Source of the DNA: Mycobacterium numidiamassiliense
Lineage (GTDB): Bacteria; Actinomycetota; Actinomycetes; Mycobacteriales; Mycobacteriaceae
Direction of reading: 5' to 3'
Assembly (NCBI RefSeq): GCF_900157365.1
Contig: NZ_FUEZ01000004.1
Location: forward strand, 3,688,966-3,752,965
Length of the DNA stretch: 64,000 nucleotides
Shown: positions 55,413 to 63,778 of the stretch, one piece after another
Position numbering within the stretch: the first letter of the stretch is position 1
How the letters are laid out: the number at the start of each line of letters is the position of its first letter
The notes under the pieces: generated by a model
Seen by the model: the letters and a program-made list of their open reading frames with translations, nothing else
Databases searched by the model: none
Told to the model about the DNA's origin: nothing
Program-made: the position numbers and the translations under genes

Positions 55413-55492
55413 CGAGCGTGCGTCCATGGCGTCGAGCGTGCTTCCAGGGCGTTGAGTGTGCGTCCATGGCGTTGAGCGTGCTTCCCGGGCGG
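55413..55492. repeat. 20-bp tandem repeat, four imperfect copies
   Basis: Units CGAGCGTGCGTCCATGGCGT / CGAGCGTGCTTCCAGGGCGT / TGAGTGTGCGTCCATGGCGT / TGAGCGTGCTTCCCGGGCGG, so units 1 and 3 and units 2 and 4 pair most closely (a 40-bp higher-order period). It lies between the convergent thiolase and pdtaR genes. An inverted partial match (ACACACTCGATG) follows near 55543. Confidence 0.88.
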
Positions 55493-55563
55493 GATTTCAC
55501 CCGATTTCTCGCCCTGAGCGCACAGTCAAAGCCGCAAGAACACACTCGATGCCCAGATGAGGG

Positions 55564-56187
55564 CTACGCCTCGTCCTCTTTCTCATCTCCCAGAGTTTCC
55601 AGGACGACTTCGGCCACGCGCTTCATCGTGGTTCGCCGATCCATGGCGGCACGCTGAATCCACTTGAACGCTTCGGGCTCGGTCATGCCCTGTTTGGCTT
55701 GCAACAGGCCTTTGGCGCGCTCGACGATCTTGCGGGTCTCCAGCCGCTCGGACAGCGTCTCTACTTCGCGTTCCAGCTCCCGGATCTCGCTGAACCGGCT
55801 GAGAGCCAATTCGATCGCCGGGATCAGGTCGCTGATGGTGAAGGGCTTCACCAGGTAGGCCATCGCCCCCGCATCGCGTGCGCGTTCGACCAGATCGCGC
55901 TGACTGAAGGCGGTCAGCACCACGATCGGCGCGATCCGTTTACTGGCGATCTCCGACGCCGCGTCGATGCCATCGCGGCGCGGCATCTTCACGTCCATGA
56001 TCACCAGATCGGGCGTGTGCTGCTCAGCCAGTTCGACGGCTTCCTGTCCGTCGCTGGCCTCGCCGACGATTTCGTAACCCTCCTCTCGGAGCATCTCGGC
56101 TAGGTCCATACGGATGAGCGCTTCGTCTTCCGCGATCAGGACCCGGCGCGGCGCAACGGTGTCGGTGTCGGTCGTGGGGCCTGTCAT
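55564..56187 (-). CDS. pdtaR: Response regulator PdtaR (receiver + ANTAR RNA-binding domain)
   Basis: 207 residues. The receiver domain has acidic residues in LIAEDEALIRMD, the phosphoacceptor Asp in DLVIMDVKMP and Lys in YLVKPF. The C-terminal ANTAR domain (LETRKIVERAKGLLQAKQGMTEPEAFKWIQRAAMDRR) binds RNA hairpins and acts by antitermination. It works with sensor kinase PdtaS, encoded elsewhere. ATG 56187 was chosen (MTGPTTDTDT); a longer frame to 56319 is not supported. The sequence is close to M. tuberculosis Rv1626. Confidence 0.96.
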   Translation of the reverse strand: MTGPTTDTDTVAPRRVLIAEDEALIRMDLAEMLREEGYEIVGEASDGQEAVELAEQHTPDLVIMDVKMPRRDGIDAASEIASKRIAPIVVLTAFSQRDLVERARDAGAMAYLVKPFTISDLIPAIELALSRFSEIRELEREVETLSERLETRKIVERAKGLLQAKQGMTEPEAFKWIQRAAMDRRTTMKRVAEVVLETLGDEKEDEA

Positions 56188-56261
56188 GATGACCATTCTC
56201 TCGTGGACTGCGGCGACCAGCGACGTCGGGGCGGTCAGAACGGACGACTGCACCGATCCTC

Positions 56262-56285
56262 TAAGGTGGGAGGCTCCTTTAAGGT
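56262..56285 (+). promoter_or_regulatory. Two tandem -10-like elements upstream of the tRNA
   Basis: TAAGGT occurs at 56262-56267 and 56280-56285 within a 10-bp direct repeat (CCTCTAAGGT / CCTTTAAGGT) of period 18. The second would start transcription ~13 nt before the tRNA, with a short leader to be trimmed. Confidence 0.4.
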
Positions 56286-56304
56286 AGTAGGCCGGATCAA
56301 GGAA

Positions 56305-56381
56305 GCCCTCGTATCCCAACTGGCAGAGGAAACGGATTCAAAACCCGTGCAGTGTGAGTTCGAATCTCACCGAGGGCACCA
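56305..56381 (+). tRNA. leuX: tRNA-Leu (CAA anticodon), short variable loop, CCA encoded
   Basis: Acceptor GCCCTCG pairs with CGAGGGC, then A73 and encoded CCA. The T arm is GTGAG-TTCGAAT-CTCAC, the D arm carries GG, and the anticodon loop TTCAAAA gives CAA at 34-36 with an A.C mismatch at 31-39. It has class I size (74 nt + CCA) with only 5 nt (GCAGT) between the anticodon and T stems, whereas leucine tRNAs normally have a long variable arm. The name follows the remembered M. tuberculosis leuX near Rv1626. Confidence 0.88.
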
Positions 56382-56447
56382 GGTAACACCAGATCAAAGC
56401 GGATTTCGCCCGACAGCACAGCATGCAGTTCGGAGTCAGTCCGATCT

Positions 56448-56478
56448 AAAAACCCCGCTAGAGCAACGACATAGCGGG
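56448..56478 (-). terminator. Rho-independent terminator of the small minus-strand gene
   Basis: Minus strand CCCGCTA, 11-nt loop, TAGCGGG, one G, then TTTTT. A 7-bp perfect stem and five Us, 118 bp past the stop of the 56596-56883 gene and facing the tRNA. Intrinsic terminators of this quality are uncommon in mycobacteria. Confidence 0.75.
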
Positions 56479-56595
56479 CGCGCCCCAACGTCCGTGCCTA
56501 ACTCCCCCAAGGATCGGCACGCGTGCAGGACACAACACCTAAGAACTCTTGCCGGTGGCATGTCTATGGGCGCGGGCAACGGGTGGGGCGATTCC

Positions 56596-56883
56596 CTACA
56601 CGTAGAAACCGCCCTTGTCTTGCTGCTCGTCGTTGATCAGTTCGTCCATCCTGTTCTGCAAGGTATTGGTCTTCGGAAAGAACCATTTGTCGGGTTCCGG
56701 CCAATACACCGCCGTCTGTTCGGTGTCCTGCGGCCGCGGCCAGTCTTCCCGCTCTCTGCCGGGTACCGCGATTTGGATCGGCCGGTGCGCGACCTGCTTC
56801 ATCAGCGTGGCCACGCAGCTGCCGTCTGGGGCGTACAGGTCAAGAGCACCAATACCGGCGGCGCTCGGCTCGTGTTTGGTCAT
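56596..56883 (-). CDS. Hypothetical protein, 95 residues
   Basis: From ATG 56883 (MTKHEPSAAGIGALDLY), with AGGAA 6 nt upstream; a longer frame to 56964 lacks such a site. Features: a predicted beta-rich N-terminal part (LYAPDGSCVATLMKQ), RPIQIAVPGREREDWP, an acidic Trp/Pro segment (AVYWPEPDKWFFP) and a charged tail. No family recognised. A strong downstream terminator and Shine-Dalgarno argue that it is a real, independently transcribed gene inserted between the tRNA and cya. Confidence 0.65.
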   Translation of the reverse strand: MTKHEPSAAGIGALDLYAPDGSCVATLMKQVAHRPIQIAVPGREREDWPRPQDTEQTAVYWPEPDKWFFPKTNTLQNRMDELINDEQQDKGGFYV

Positions 56884-57557
56884 CGACGTTCCTATCTGTT
56901 GGGTACTGCGGGCAGTCGTCGACGTAAGCCGCGTTCCTAGTGTGGTCCCCCACACCCTCAGCATCCAGCCTTACGATGCTGGCTGCCAGCGAGTGCCCAC
57001 CGCCGAAGTAGACGCCGACCGCCCCGATTGGATCCGGACAGGTCCCGCGCGCAAGGATGAGCGGCATGGGTGAGCCGCAAAGCGTTGCGGTGATTATGAG
57101 CAAGCAGTCGAAGCGGGCTGCGGCGATGTGGCGATGGCGCATCGACGTCGCCATGAGCACGCCGTGTCGCACCGCGGAGCGGACCAAGCAGTTGCGGGCC
57201 GGCGGCCAGCCCCGCAGAATACGTCGCGGCTCGCCGGGCTTCCGGCCCCGCGCATCGGCCAAAACTGCGCAGCAACGCCCCGACATCGGCGTAAAAAAGG
57301 CCGTCCGGTGGGCGGCCAGCGGTGACGAGGCCCGCCGAATGGTTCGCCGCGACCGGGCGACGAGAACGGCGTCTGCCAAATCCTATGCGCCACAAGGAGT
57401 CCGGCAGAAAACGGGGTACCCACGCCGTCGCCGACTCCTCGCCTCGATGTCGCGAACCGGGGCAAAATCGTCCACCCGCTGACGCTGCATCGGCCATTAA
57501 CTCGGCAAATCCGTCGCCGAACTGGGGAATCATCTGACAAGCGGTTACGCTTTTGTA
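56884..57557. other. 674-bp region without a supported gene, upstream of cya
   Basis: Open frames exist on both strands (for example minus 56958-57533 and plus 57057-57482), but they are Arg/Pro/Ser-rich mirror frames with no recognisable motif or good ribosome-binding site. The region may be a decayed gene. The end carries the cya promoter: TACGCT (57546-57551) six bases before GTG 57558. Confidence 0.4.
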
Positions 57558-58895
57558 GTGGTGGCTAGGAAATGCGGCGCCCCACCAACTCGGTCAGACG
57601 GCTCCATGACACGCCCCGACTGCAAAGCAGCGGTGCGGACTAAAAACCGCGCCCGCAACGACCACTACGCCGACAGCCACGCCCGCCGCGTCCGGGTGCT
57701 CAACATCAACGCCGTAATGGGCGTTGTCGTGTGCTTGATTTTCACCGTTCTCGGATTCTGGTCCGGCCCCGAGGCGATCCCCATCCAGATGGTCAACCTC
57801 TGCACTGGGGTGACCTTCGCATTGGTCCCGTGGCTCAACCGCTACGGAGACTTGGTGGCACCGCTGATTTTCGTCTTCACTGCCTATACCGCTGTCTTCT
57901 TGACCTGCTGGGAAGTCGGCACCGGCGCAGGCGTCCAGTACTACCTGGTGACCACCGCCAGCCTGGTGGTGTTGCAGCTCGGCGTCGAACGCATCGGGCT
58001 GGCGGCGCTGCTGGGCGCCATCGGCGTCGGGCTGGTGATCACGCTGCAGTTCCTCGTCCCCCGCTCCACCGGGCTGGAAGCCCCCTGGGCCATGACGACG
58101 AGCTTCGTCATCACCACCACCTCGGCCTGCGCGATGATCATCGTGACGGTCTGGTTCGCGATGCGCGACACCGACCGCGCCGAGGCGGTCATGGAAGCCG
58201 AGTACGAGCGCTCCGAGGCGTTGCTCGCAAATATGTTGCCTGCCAGCGTCGCCGACCGGCTCAAGGAACCCGATCGCGACGTGATTGCCGATAGATACGA
58301 AGAGGCCTCGGTGCTCTTCGCCGACATGGTCGGCTTCACCGAACGCGCGAGCACCACCAACCCCTGCGACCTGGTCAAGTTCCTCGACCAGCTCTACACC
58401 GCTTTCGACGAATTGGTGGACAAGCACGGGCTGGAGAAAATCAAAGTCAGCGGGGATTCCTACATGGTGGTCAGCGGAGTTCCGCGGCCCCGCACCGACC
58501 ACGTCCAGGCGCTGGCCGACTTTGCTCTCGAAATGACCTCTGTCGCAGACGAACTCAGGGACCCGCATGGCCTCTCGGTGCCATTGCGGGTCGGCTTCGC
58601 AACGGGCACCGTGGTTGCCGGCGTGGTGGGGTCGCGTCGGTTCTTTTACGACGTGTGGGGTGACGCCGTCAATGTCGCAGCCCGGATGGAATCGACCGAC
58701 TCGGTGGGACAAATCCAAGTGCCCGAGGACGTTTACGCGCGCCTCAAAGACGAGTTCGTACTCCAGGAGCGCGGTCGCATCGAGGTCAAGGGCAAAGGCC
58801 TGATGCGCACCTGGTATCTCATCGGCCGCAAGCCTTTAGCGGACGAACCCGCCGAGCAGGATGTTGCCGACGAAACACGCACGGCCAACGTGTGA
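57558..58895 (+). CDS. cya: Membrane adenylyl cyclase (Rv1625c-type, mammalian-like)
   Basis: 445 residues: a six-helix membrane domain (~45-205, e.g. AVMGVVVCLIFTVLGF), a helical transducer (RAEAVMEAEYERSEALLANMLP), then a class III catalytic domain. Metal Asp are in VLFADMVGFTER and KVSGDSYM; the substrate-specifying Lys is in LEKIKVSG and Asp/Asn/Arg in FFYDVWGDAVNVAARM. Homodimers form two active sites making cAMP from ATP; the membrane part senses lipids/bicarbonate in the M. tuberculosis enzyme. GTG 57558 follows TACGCT by 6 nt, suggesting a leaderless mRNA. Confidence 0.95.
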   Translation: MVARKCGAPPTRSDGSMTRPDCKAAVRTKNRARNDHYADSHARRVRVLNINAVMGVVVCLIFTVLGFWSGPEAIPIQMVNLCTGVTFALVPWLNRYGDLVAPLIFVFTAYTAVFLTCWEVGTGAGVQYYLVTTASLVVLQLGVERIGLAALLGAIGVGLVITLQFLVPRSTGLEAPWAMTTSFVITTTSACAMIIVTVWFAMRDTDRAEAVMEAEYERSEALLANMLPASVADRLKEPDRDVIADRYEEASVLFADMVGFTERASTTNPCDLVKFLDQLYTAFDELVDKHGLEKIKVSGDSYMVVSGVPRPRTDHVQALADFALEMTSVADELRDPHGLSVPLRVGFATGTVVAGVVGSRRFFYDVWGDAVNVAARMESTDSVGQIQVPEDVYARLKDEFVLQERGRIEVKGKGLMRTWYLIGRKPLADEPAEQDVADETRTANV

Positions 58896-58940
58896 CTCAG
58901 GACCCTATGCGGGGCCGAGCACATGTGTCACACTGCGGCC

Positions 58941-59504
58941 ATGACAACCACCGCTGACACTCCGAGCTTGTTGCCGCATCTGTGGAAATCCACATTGACA
59001 TCGGGAATTCTGTCGCTGATCGTCGGCGTCGTGGTGCTGGCCTGGCCGGGAATATCCGTCCTCGCCGCCGCCGTGGCCTTCGGTGCCTATCTCCTGATCA
59101 CCGGTGCGGCACAAGTTGTTTTCGCGTTCAGCCTGCACGTGACGGCGGGTAGCCGAATCTTGTTGTTCATCAGCGGCGCCGCATCGCTGATCCTGGCCGT
59201 GCTGGCGTTTCGCCACTTCGGGAACGCAGTCTTGTTGCTGGCCATCTGGATCGGGATCGGGTTCATCTTCCGTGGTGTGGCCACAACGGTATCCGCGATC
59301 CAGGACCCCCACCTTCCCGGACGTGGCTGGTCGATTTTCCTCGGCGTGATCACTTTGATTGCCGGGATCGTCGTGCTCGGGTCGCCGCTGCAGTCGATCA
59401 TCACGCTGGCGCTCGTGGTCGGCGTCTGGTTTGTCGTCATTGGTGTCATCGAGATTGTGTCGTCGTTCGGCATTCGCAAGGCGTCCCAACAACTCGGCGC
59501 CTAG
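58941..59504 (+). CDS. DUF308/HdeD-family membrane protein (Rv1624c-type)
   Basis: 187 residues from ATG 58941 (MTTTADTPSLL); six membrane helices in three repeated pairs, each like LILAVLAFRHFGNAVLLLAIWIGIGFIFRGV, as in HdeD acid-resistance proteins. Function in mycobacteria unknown. An upstream ATG at 58923 would add MCHTAA and overlaps the presumed promoter. It ends 61 bp before cydA on the same strand and has the M. tuberculosis order. Confidence 0.85.
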   Translation: MTTTADTPSLLPHLWKSTLTSGILSLIVGVVVLAWPGISVLAAAVAFGAYLLITGAAQVVFAFSLHVTAGSRILLFISGAASLILAVLAFRHFGNAVLLLAIWIGIGFIFRGVATTVSAIQDPHLPGRGWSIFLGVITLIAGIVVLGSPLQSIITLALVVGVWFVVIGVIEIVSSFGIRKASQQLGA

Positions 59505-59521
59505 CGCCAGCCGCTCACAAC

Positions 59522-59541
59522 TACTACACTGCGTCGTAGTA
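59522..59541. promoter_or_regulatory. Inverted repeat at the cydA promoter
   Basis: TACTAC-N8-GTAGTA, with a further direct half-site CGTAGT at 59545-59550. A -10-like TACACT (59525-59530) lies inside it, so a bound repressor would occlude RNA polymerase. The half-site resembles BlaI/CopY-family operators (GTAGTA/TACTAC cores); the regulator is not identified. Confidence 0.45.
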
Positions 59542-59565
59542 AGTCGTAGTTTCGGGAGATGACAG

Positions 59566-61020
59566 ATGAATGTCATTGACATTTCGCGGTGGCAGTTCGG
59601 CATCACGACCGTCTACCACTTCATTTTCGTGCCGCTCACCATCGGATTGGCTCCCCTGGTCGCCGTCATGCAGACGGCCTGGGTGGCCACCGGTAACACC
59701 GCGTGGTACCGCCTGACGAAATTCTTCGGCAAGCTATTTCTGATCAACTTCGCCATCGGCGTCGCGACCGGGATCGTGCAGGAATTTCAGTTCGGCATGA
59801 ACTGGAGTGAGTACTCGAAGTTCGTCGGCGACATCTTCGGCGCCCCGTTGGCGATGGAAGGCCTGGCCGCGTTCTTCTTCGAATCGACCTTCCTCGGATT
59901 GTGGATCTTCGGCTGGAGTCGGCTGCCGCGGCTGGTGCACCTGGCGTGCATCTGGATCGTCGCCATCGCGGTCAACGTCTCCGCGTTCTTCATCATCTCA
60001 GCGAATTCGTTTATGCAACATCCGGTCGGCGCTCACTACAACCCCACCACCCACCGAGCCGAGTTGACCAGCATCGCGGCATTTCTCAGCAATAACACTG
60101 CGCGAGCGGCATTTTCGCATGCGGTCGCGGGTTCACTGCTGACCGCCGGCACCTTCGTCGCCGCGGTCGGCGCCTGGTGGCTTGTCCGTTCACACCGGAA
60201 GCCAGAGTTGTTGGCCGGCAATATCTTCCGCCCGGCGGTCATCCTGGGGTGCTGGGTTGCGCTGATCGCTGCGGTCGGGCTGTTCTTCACCGGCGACCAG
60301 CAGGGCAAGCTGATGTTCCAGCAGCAGCCGATGAAGATGGCCTCGGCGGAATCACTGTGCAACACCGAGACAGACCCCGACTTCTCCATCCTGACGGTCG
60401 GCACGCATAACAACTGTGACAGCGTCACCCGCGTCATCGAGGTGCCCTATGTGTTGCCATTCCTCGCCGAGAGCCGATTCAGCGATGTGACATTGCAGGG
60501 CGTGCGCAACATCCAGCAAGACTACGAACACAGATTCGGCCCAAATGACTACCGGCCCAACCTGTTCGTCACCTACTGGTCATTTCGGGCGATGATCGGT
60601 TTGATGGCGATTCCGGTGCTCTTCGCGCTGGCCACGCTGTGGCTGACCCGCCGTGGCCGCACCCCGACCCAGCGCTGGTTCTCCTGGTTCGCGCTGCTGA
60701 CGATTCCCACGCCGTTCTTGGCCAACAGCGCCGGGTGGGTATTCACCGAAATGGGTCGGCAACCCTGGATTGTCGCCCCTAACCCCACCGGCGACCAGCA
60801 GGTTCGGCTGACCGTCGGCCAAGGCGTCTCGGACCACGCCGCCGGCATGGTCGTTACCTCCCTGGCGACATTCACCCTGGTCTACGCGGTGCTCGCGGTC
60901 ATCTGGTTCTGGCTGCTCAAACGTTACGTCGCCGAGGGACCGCAGGAGCACGACGCCGAACCGGCGCCGCCACCGGCGCCCGACGACGACGAAGTGGCCC
61001 CACTGTCATTCGCCTACTGA
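59566..61020 (+). CDS. cydA: Cytochrome bd quinol oxidase subunit I
   Basis: 484 residues and nine membrane helices. Start MNVIDISRWQFGITTVYHF includes the haem-ligand His18; GDQQGKLMFQQQPMKMAS is the quinol-binding Q-loop (short type), and GWVFTEMGRQPW the conserved C-terminal motif. It reduces O2 to water without proton pumping, supporting respiration at low O2 or when cytochrome bcc is blocked. GGGAGA precedes the ATG. First gene of cydABDC, whose promoter carries the inverted repeat at 59522. Confidence 0.97.
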   Translation: MNVIDISRWQFGITTVYHFIFVPLTIGLAPLVAVMQTAWVATGNTAWYRLTKFFGKLFLINFAIGVATGIVQEFQFGMNWSEYSKFVGDIFGAPLAMEGLAAFFFESTFLGLWIFGWSRLPRLVHLACIWIVAIAVNVSAFFIISANSFMQHPVGAHYNPTTHRAELTSIAAFLSNNTARAAFSHAVAGSLLTAGTFVAAVGAWWLVRSHRKPELLAGNIFRPAVILGCWVALIAAVGLFFTGDQQGKLMFQQQPMKMASAESLCNTETDPDFSILTVGTHNNCDSVTRVIEVPYVLPFLAESRFSDVTLQGVRNIQQDYEHRFGPNDYRPNLFVTYWSFRAMIGLMAIPVLFALATLWLTRRGRTPTQRWFSWFALLTIPTPFLANSAGWVFTEMGRQPWIVAPNPTGDQQVRLTVGQGVSDHAAGMVVTSLATFTLVYAVLAVIWFWLLKRYVAEGPQEHDAEPAPPPAPDDDEVAPLSFAY

Positions 61021-61058
61021 CAGCCAACGAGACACCCCGATCGGGAAGGAGCTAACCA

Positions 61059-62099
61059 GTGGGACTTCAAGAGTTGTGGTTCGGCCTCATCGGCGTCCTG
61101 TTCCTTGGCTTCTTCATCTTGGAGGGCTTCGATTTCGGTGTCGGCATGTTGATGGAGCCGTTCGCTCACGTCGGAACGGGCGATCCAGAAGCCCACCGGC
61201 GCACGGCACTGAACACCATCGGCCCGGTGTGGGACGGCAACGAAGTGTGGCTGCTCACCGCCGGCGCAGGGATGTTCGCCGCGTTCCCCGGCTGGTATGC
61301 GACGGTGTTCTCCACGCTGTACCTGCCACTGCTGGCCATCTTGTTCGGCATGATTGTGCGCTCGGTGTCGATCGAATGGCGCGGCAAGATCGATGACACG
61401 AAATGGCGCGCCTTGGCCGACTTCGGTATTGCGGCCGGATCGTGGTTGCCGGCGGTGCTGTGGGGCGTGGCTTTCGCCATCCTGGTCCGCGGACTGCCGG
61501 TGGACGCCAGTGGTCACATCCATCTGTCGATCGGCGATGTGCTCAACGCGTACACGCTGTTGGGTGGTTTGGCGACGGCCGGGCTCTTCTTGCTCTACGG
61601 TGCGGTGTTCGTCGCCTTGAAGACCTCCGGTTCCATCCGCGACGACGCACATCGCATCTCGGTGTGGCTGTCGCTACCGGTCACCGGATTGGTTGCGGCC
61701 TTTGGGCTGTGGACTCAACTTGCGTACGGCAAGAACTGGACGTGGCTGGTGCTGGGGGTCGCGGTAGTCGCGCAGCTCGCCGCGGTAGCGTTGGTCTGGC
61801 GCCGCGCCTCCGATGGCTGGGCATTCCTATGTACTGCGCTAGTCGTTGCGGCCGTAGTGATTCTCTTGTTCGGCTCGCTGTACCCGAACCTGGTGCCCTC
61901 GACGCTGAACCCACAGTGGAACGTCACGATCTACAACGCCTCGTCGACGCCGTACACCCTGAAGATCATGACCTGGGTGACGGCATTTCTCGCCCCGCTG
62001 ACCGTCGTCTACCAGGCGTGGACGTATTGGGTTTTCCGACAACGCATCTCGTCTGACCAGATACCGCCGTCCATCGGTCTGGCGAGGCATCCGTCCTGA
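61059..62099 (+). CDS. cydB: Cytochrome bd quinol oxidase subunit II
   Basis: 346 residues from GTG 61059 with AAGGAG 8 nt upstream; eight to nine membrane helices. Typical segments: LIGVLFLGFFILEGFDFGVGML, IGPVWDGNEVWLLTAGAGMFAAFP, and the late YPNLVPSTLNPQWNVTIYNAS. Pairs with CydA. 38 bp separate it from cydA. Confidence 0.97.
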   Translation: MGLQELWFGLIGVLFLGFFILEGFDFGVGMLMEPFAHVGTGDPEAHRRTALNTIGPVWDGNEVWLLTAGAGMFAAFPGWYATVFSTLYLPLLAILFGMIVRSVSIEWRGKIDDTKWRALADFGIAAGSWLPAVLWGVAFAILVRGLPVDASGHIHLSIGDVLNAYTLLGGLATAGLFLLYGAVFVALKTSGSIRDDAHRISVWLSLPVTGLVAAFGLWTQLAYGKNWTWLVLGVAVVAQLAAVALVWRRASDGWAFLCTALVVAAVVILLFGSLYPNLVPSTLNPQWNVTIYNASSTPYTLKIMTWVTAFLAPLTVVYQAWTYWVFRQRISSDQIPPSIGLARHPS

Positions 62100-62155
62100 G
62101 CACACGGGGTTCCCGGGCTCCCCTGGACCCGCGACTGTGGCGGGCATCGACCGCG

Positions 62156-63778
62156 TTGCGCCGCTATCTGACCGCGGCGGTGGGCTGCGGAGTGGTCATC
62201 TCCGGTTGCGCGATCGGGTCGGCGATCGTCCTCGCCGGCATCGTCGCGCGGGTGATCACCGATCCGTCGGCACGAAACCTGCGGGGCTGGTTCGGGCCGC
62301 TGTCAATACTGTTGGCGCTGTGGGCCGTTCGCACGGTGACGCACTGGCTTCAGGCGCGATTGGGCCAACGGGGCGCCAGCGCGGTGATCGCCGATCTCAA
62401 CGGCCAGGTGCTGGCGGCCGTGACCGCTCGTCAACCTCATGAGCTTGCCGAACAACGGGATGCGGCCGCGGTGGTGGTCACCCGCGGCCTCGACGATCTA
62501 CGGCCCTATTTCACCGGGTATCTGCCCACCTTGCTGCTCGCCGCGATCTTGACCCCCGCGACGGTGGCGGTGATCGCGCTCTACGATCTGAAATCGACTG
62601 CGATCGTGATCATTACGCTGCCGCTCATCCCGATTTTCATGGTGCTGATCGGGCTGGTAACGGCCGACCGATCGGCAGCGGCGTTGGCGGCGATGACGAC
62701 CCTGCAGAGCCGGTTGCTGGATCTGATCGCCGGCATCCCCACGCTGCGGGCGCTGGGCCGCGCGTCGGGACCGGAGCGGCGCATCGCCGAACTGGCTGCC
62801 GCGCATCGACGCTCGGCGATGGCGACGCTACGGGTCGCCTTTTTGTCGGCGCTGGTGCTCGAATTGCTGGCCACTCTGGGCGTGGCCCTTGTCGCGGTGA
62901 GCATTGGTCTTCGCCTGGTGTTCGGCGAGATGACCCTGTCCGCCGGCTTGACGGTGCTGTTGCTCGCACCGGATGTGTACTGGCCGCTGCGCCGTATTGG
63001 CGTGGCATTTCATGCCGCCCAAGACGGTCGCACCGCCGCGGACAAGGCGTTCGCACTCATCGGCGAACCAACCGACACCACGTCGCGAAATCGAACGGTC
63101 GTGGCACGGGGGGCGCAGATCCGCCTGGAGAACCTCAGCGTGGCCGGGCGCGACGGCAATTCACCCTGCGATCTCAGCGCGGTGCTCGAACCCGGCCAAG
63201 TGACGGTACTGACGGGGCGAAACGGCGCGGGCAAGACCACCGCGCTACAGGCAATCGCCGGGCTGAGCGTGGCGTCCTCGGGCCGGGTCACGGTGGCCGG
63301 TGTCGATGTCGCGGAACTGGATCCACCAGCGTGGTGGCGACAGTTGTCCTGGCTACCGCAGCGGCCGGTGCTGGTCCCCGGAACGGTGCGGGACAATCTG
63401 GGGTTGTTCGGTGGTCTGGACGAGCCCGGTGACATCGAAAGGGCTTGTGCCGAATCCGGATTCGATGCGGTGTTAGCCGAGCTGCCCGACGGCATGGACA
63501 CCGTGCTCGGGCGCGGCGGCGTCGGCTTGTCATTAGGGCAGCGGCAACGGCTGGGCCTGGCCCGAGCGCTGGGGTGCCACGCCGCGGTGTTACTGCTCGA
63601 CGAGCCCACCGCACACCTGGACGCAAGGACCGAGCAGCGGGTGCTACGGGCAATCCTCGAGCGGGCACGCGCCGGTGCAACGGTCGTCGTGGTCGGACAC
63701 CGCGAGCCCGTCGTGGCAATCGGCGACCGGGTGATCGATGTCGTGTCGGACGGTCAGGTGCGTTATGCGCCAGTCTGA
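62156..63778 (+). CDS. cydD: CydD: ABC transporter of cytochrome bd assembly
   Basis: 540 residues from TTG 62156, an exporter-type ABC half-transporter: six helices, then ATPase with GRNGAGKTT (Walker A), SLGQRQRLGLARAL (signature) and VLLLDEPTAHLD (Walker B). CydDC exports thiols/haem-related reductant and is needed for bd oxidase maturation. The 20 codons upstream read (L)STRGSRAPLDPRLWRASTA, which looks conserved, and the only start in that stretch is CTG 62096 overlapping the cydB stop, so translation may begin there. Confidence 0.92.
   Translation: MRRYLTAAVGCGVVISGCAIGSAIVLAGIVARVITDPSARNLRGWFGPLSILLALWAVRTVTHWLQARLGQRGASAVIADLNGQVLAAVTARQPHELAEQRDAAAVVVTRGLDDLRPYFTGYLPTLLLAAILTPATVAVIALYDLKSTAIVIITLPLIPIFMVLIGLVTADRSAAALAAMTTLQSRLLDLIAGIPTLRALGRASGPERRIAELAAAHRRSAMATLRVAFLSALVLELLATLGVALVAVSIGLRLVFGEMTLSAGLTVLLLAPDVYWPLRRIGVAFHAAQDGRTAADKAFALIGEPTDTTSRNRTVVARGAQIRLENLSVAGRDGNSPCDLSAVLEPGQVTVLTGRNGAGKTTALQAIAGLSVASSGRVTVAGVDVAELDPPAWWRQLSWLPQRPVLVPGTVRDNLGLFGGLDEPGDIERACAESGFDAVLAELPDGMDTVLGRGGVGLSLGQRQRLGLARALGCHAAVLLLDEPTAHLDARTEQRVLRAILERARAGATVVVVGHREPVVAIGDRVIDVVSDGQVRYAPV

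Noticed and set aside
56958..57540. Overlapping open frames of 140-190 codons upstream of cya on both strands
   Set aside because: Arg/Pro/Ser-rich, no ribosome-binding sites or recognisable domains; treated as non-coding or decayed.
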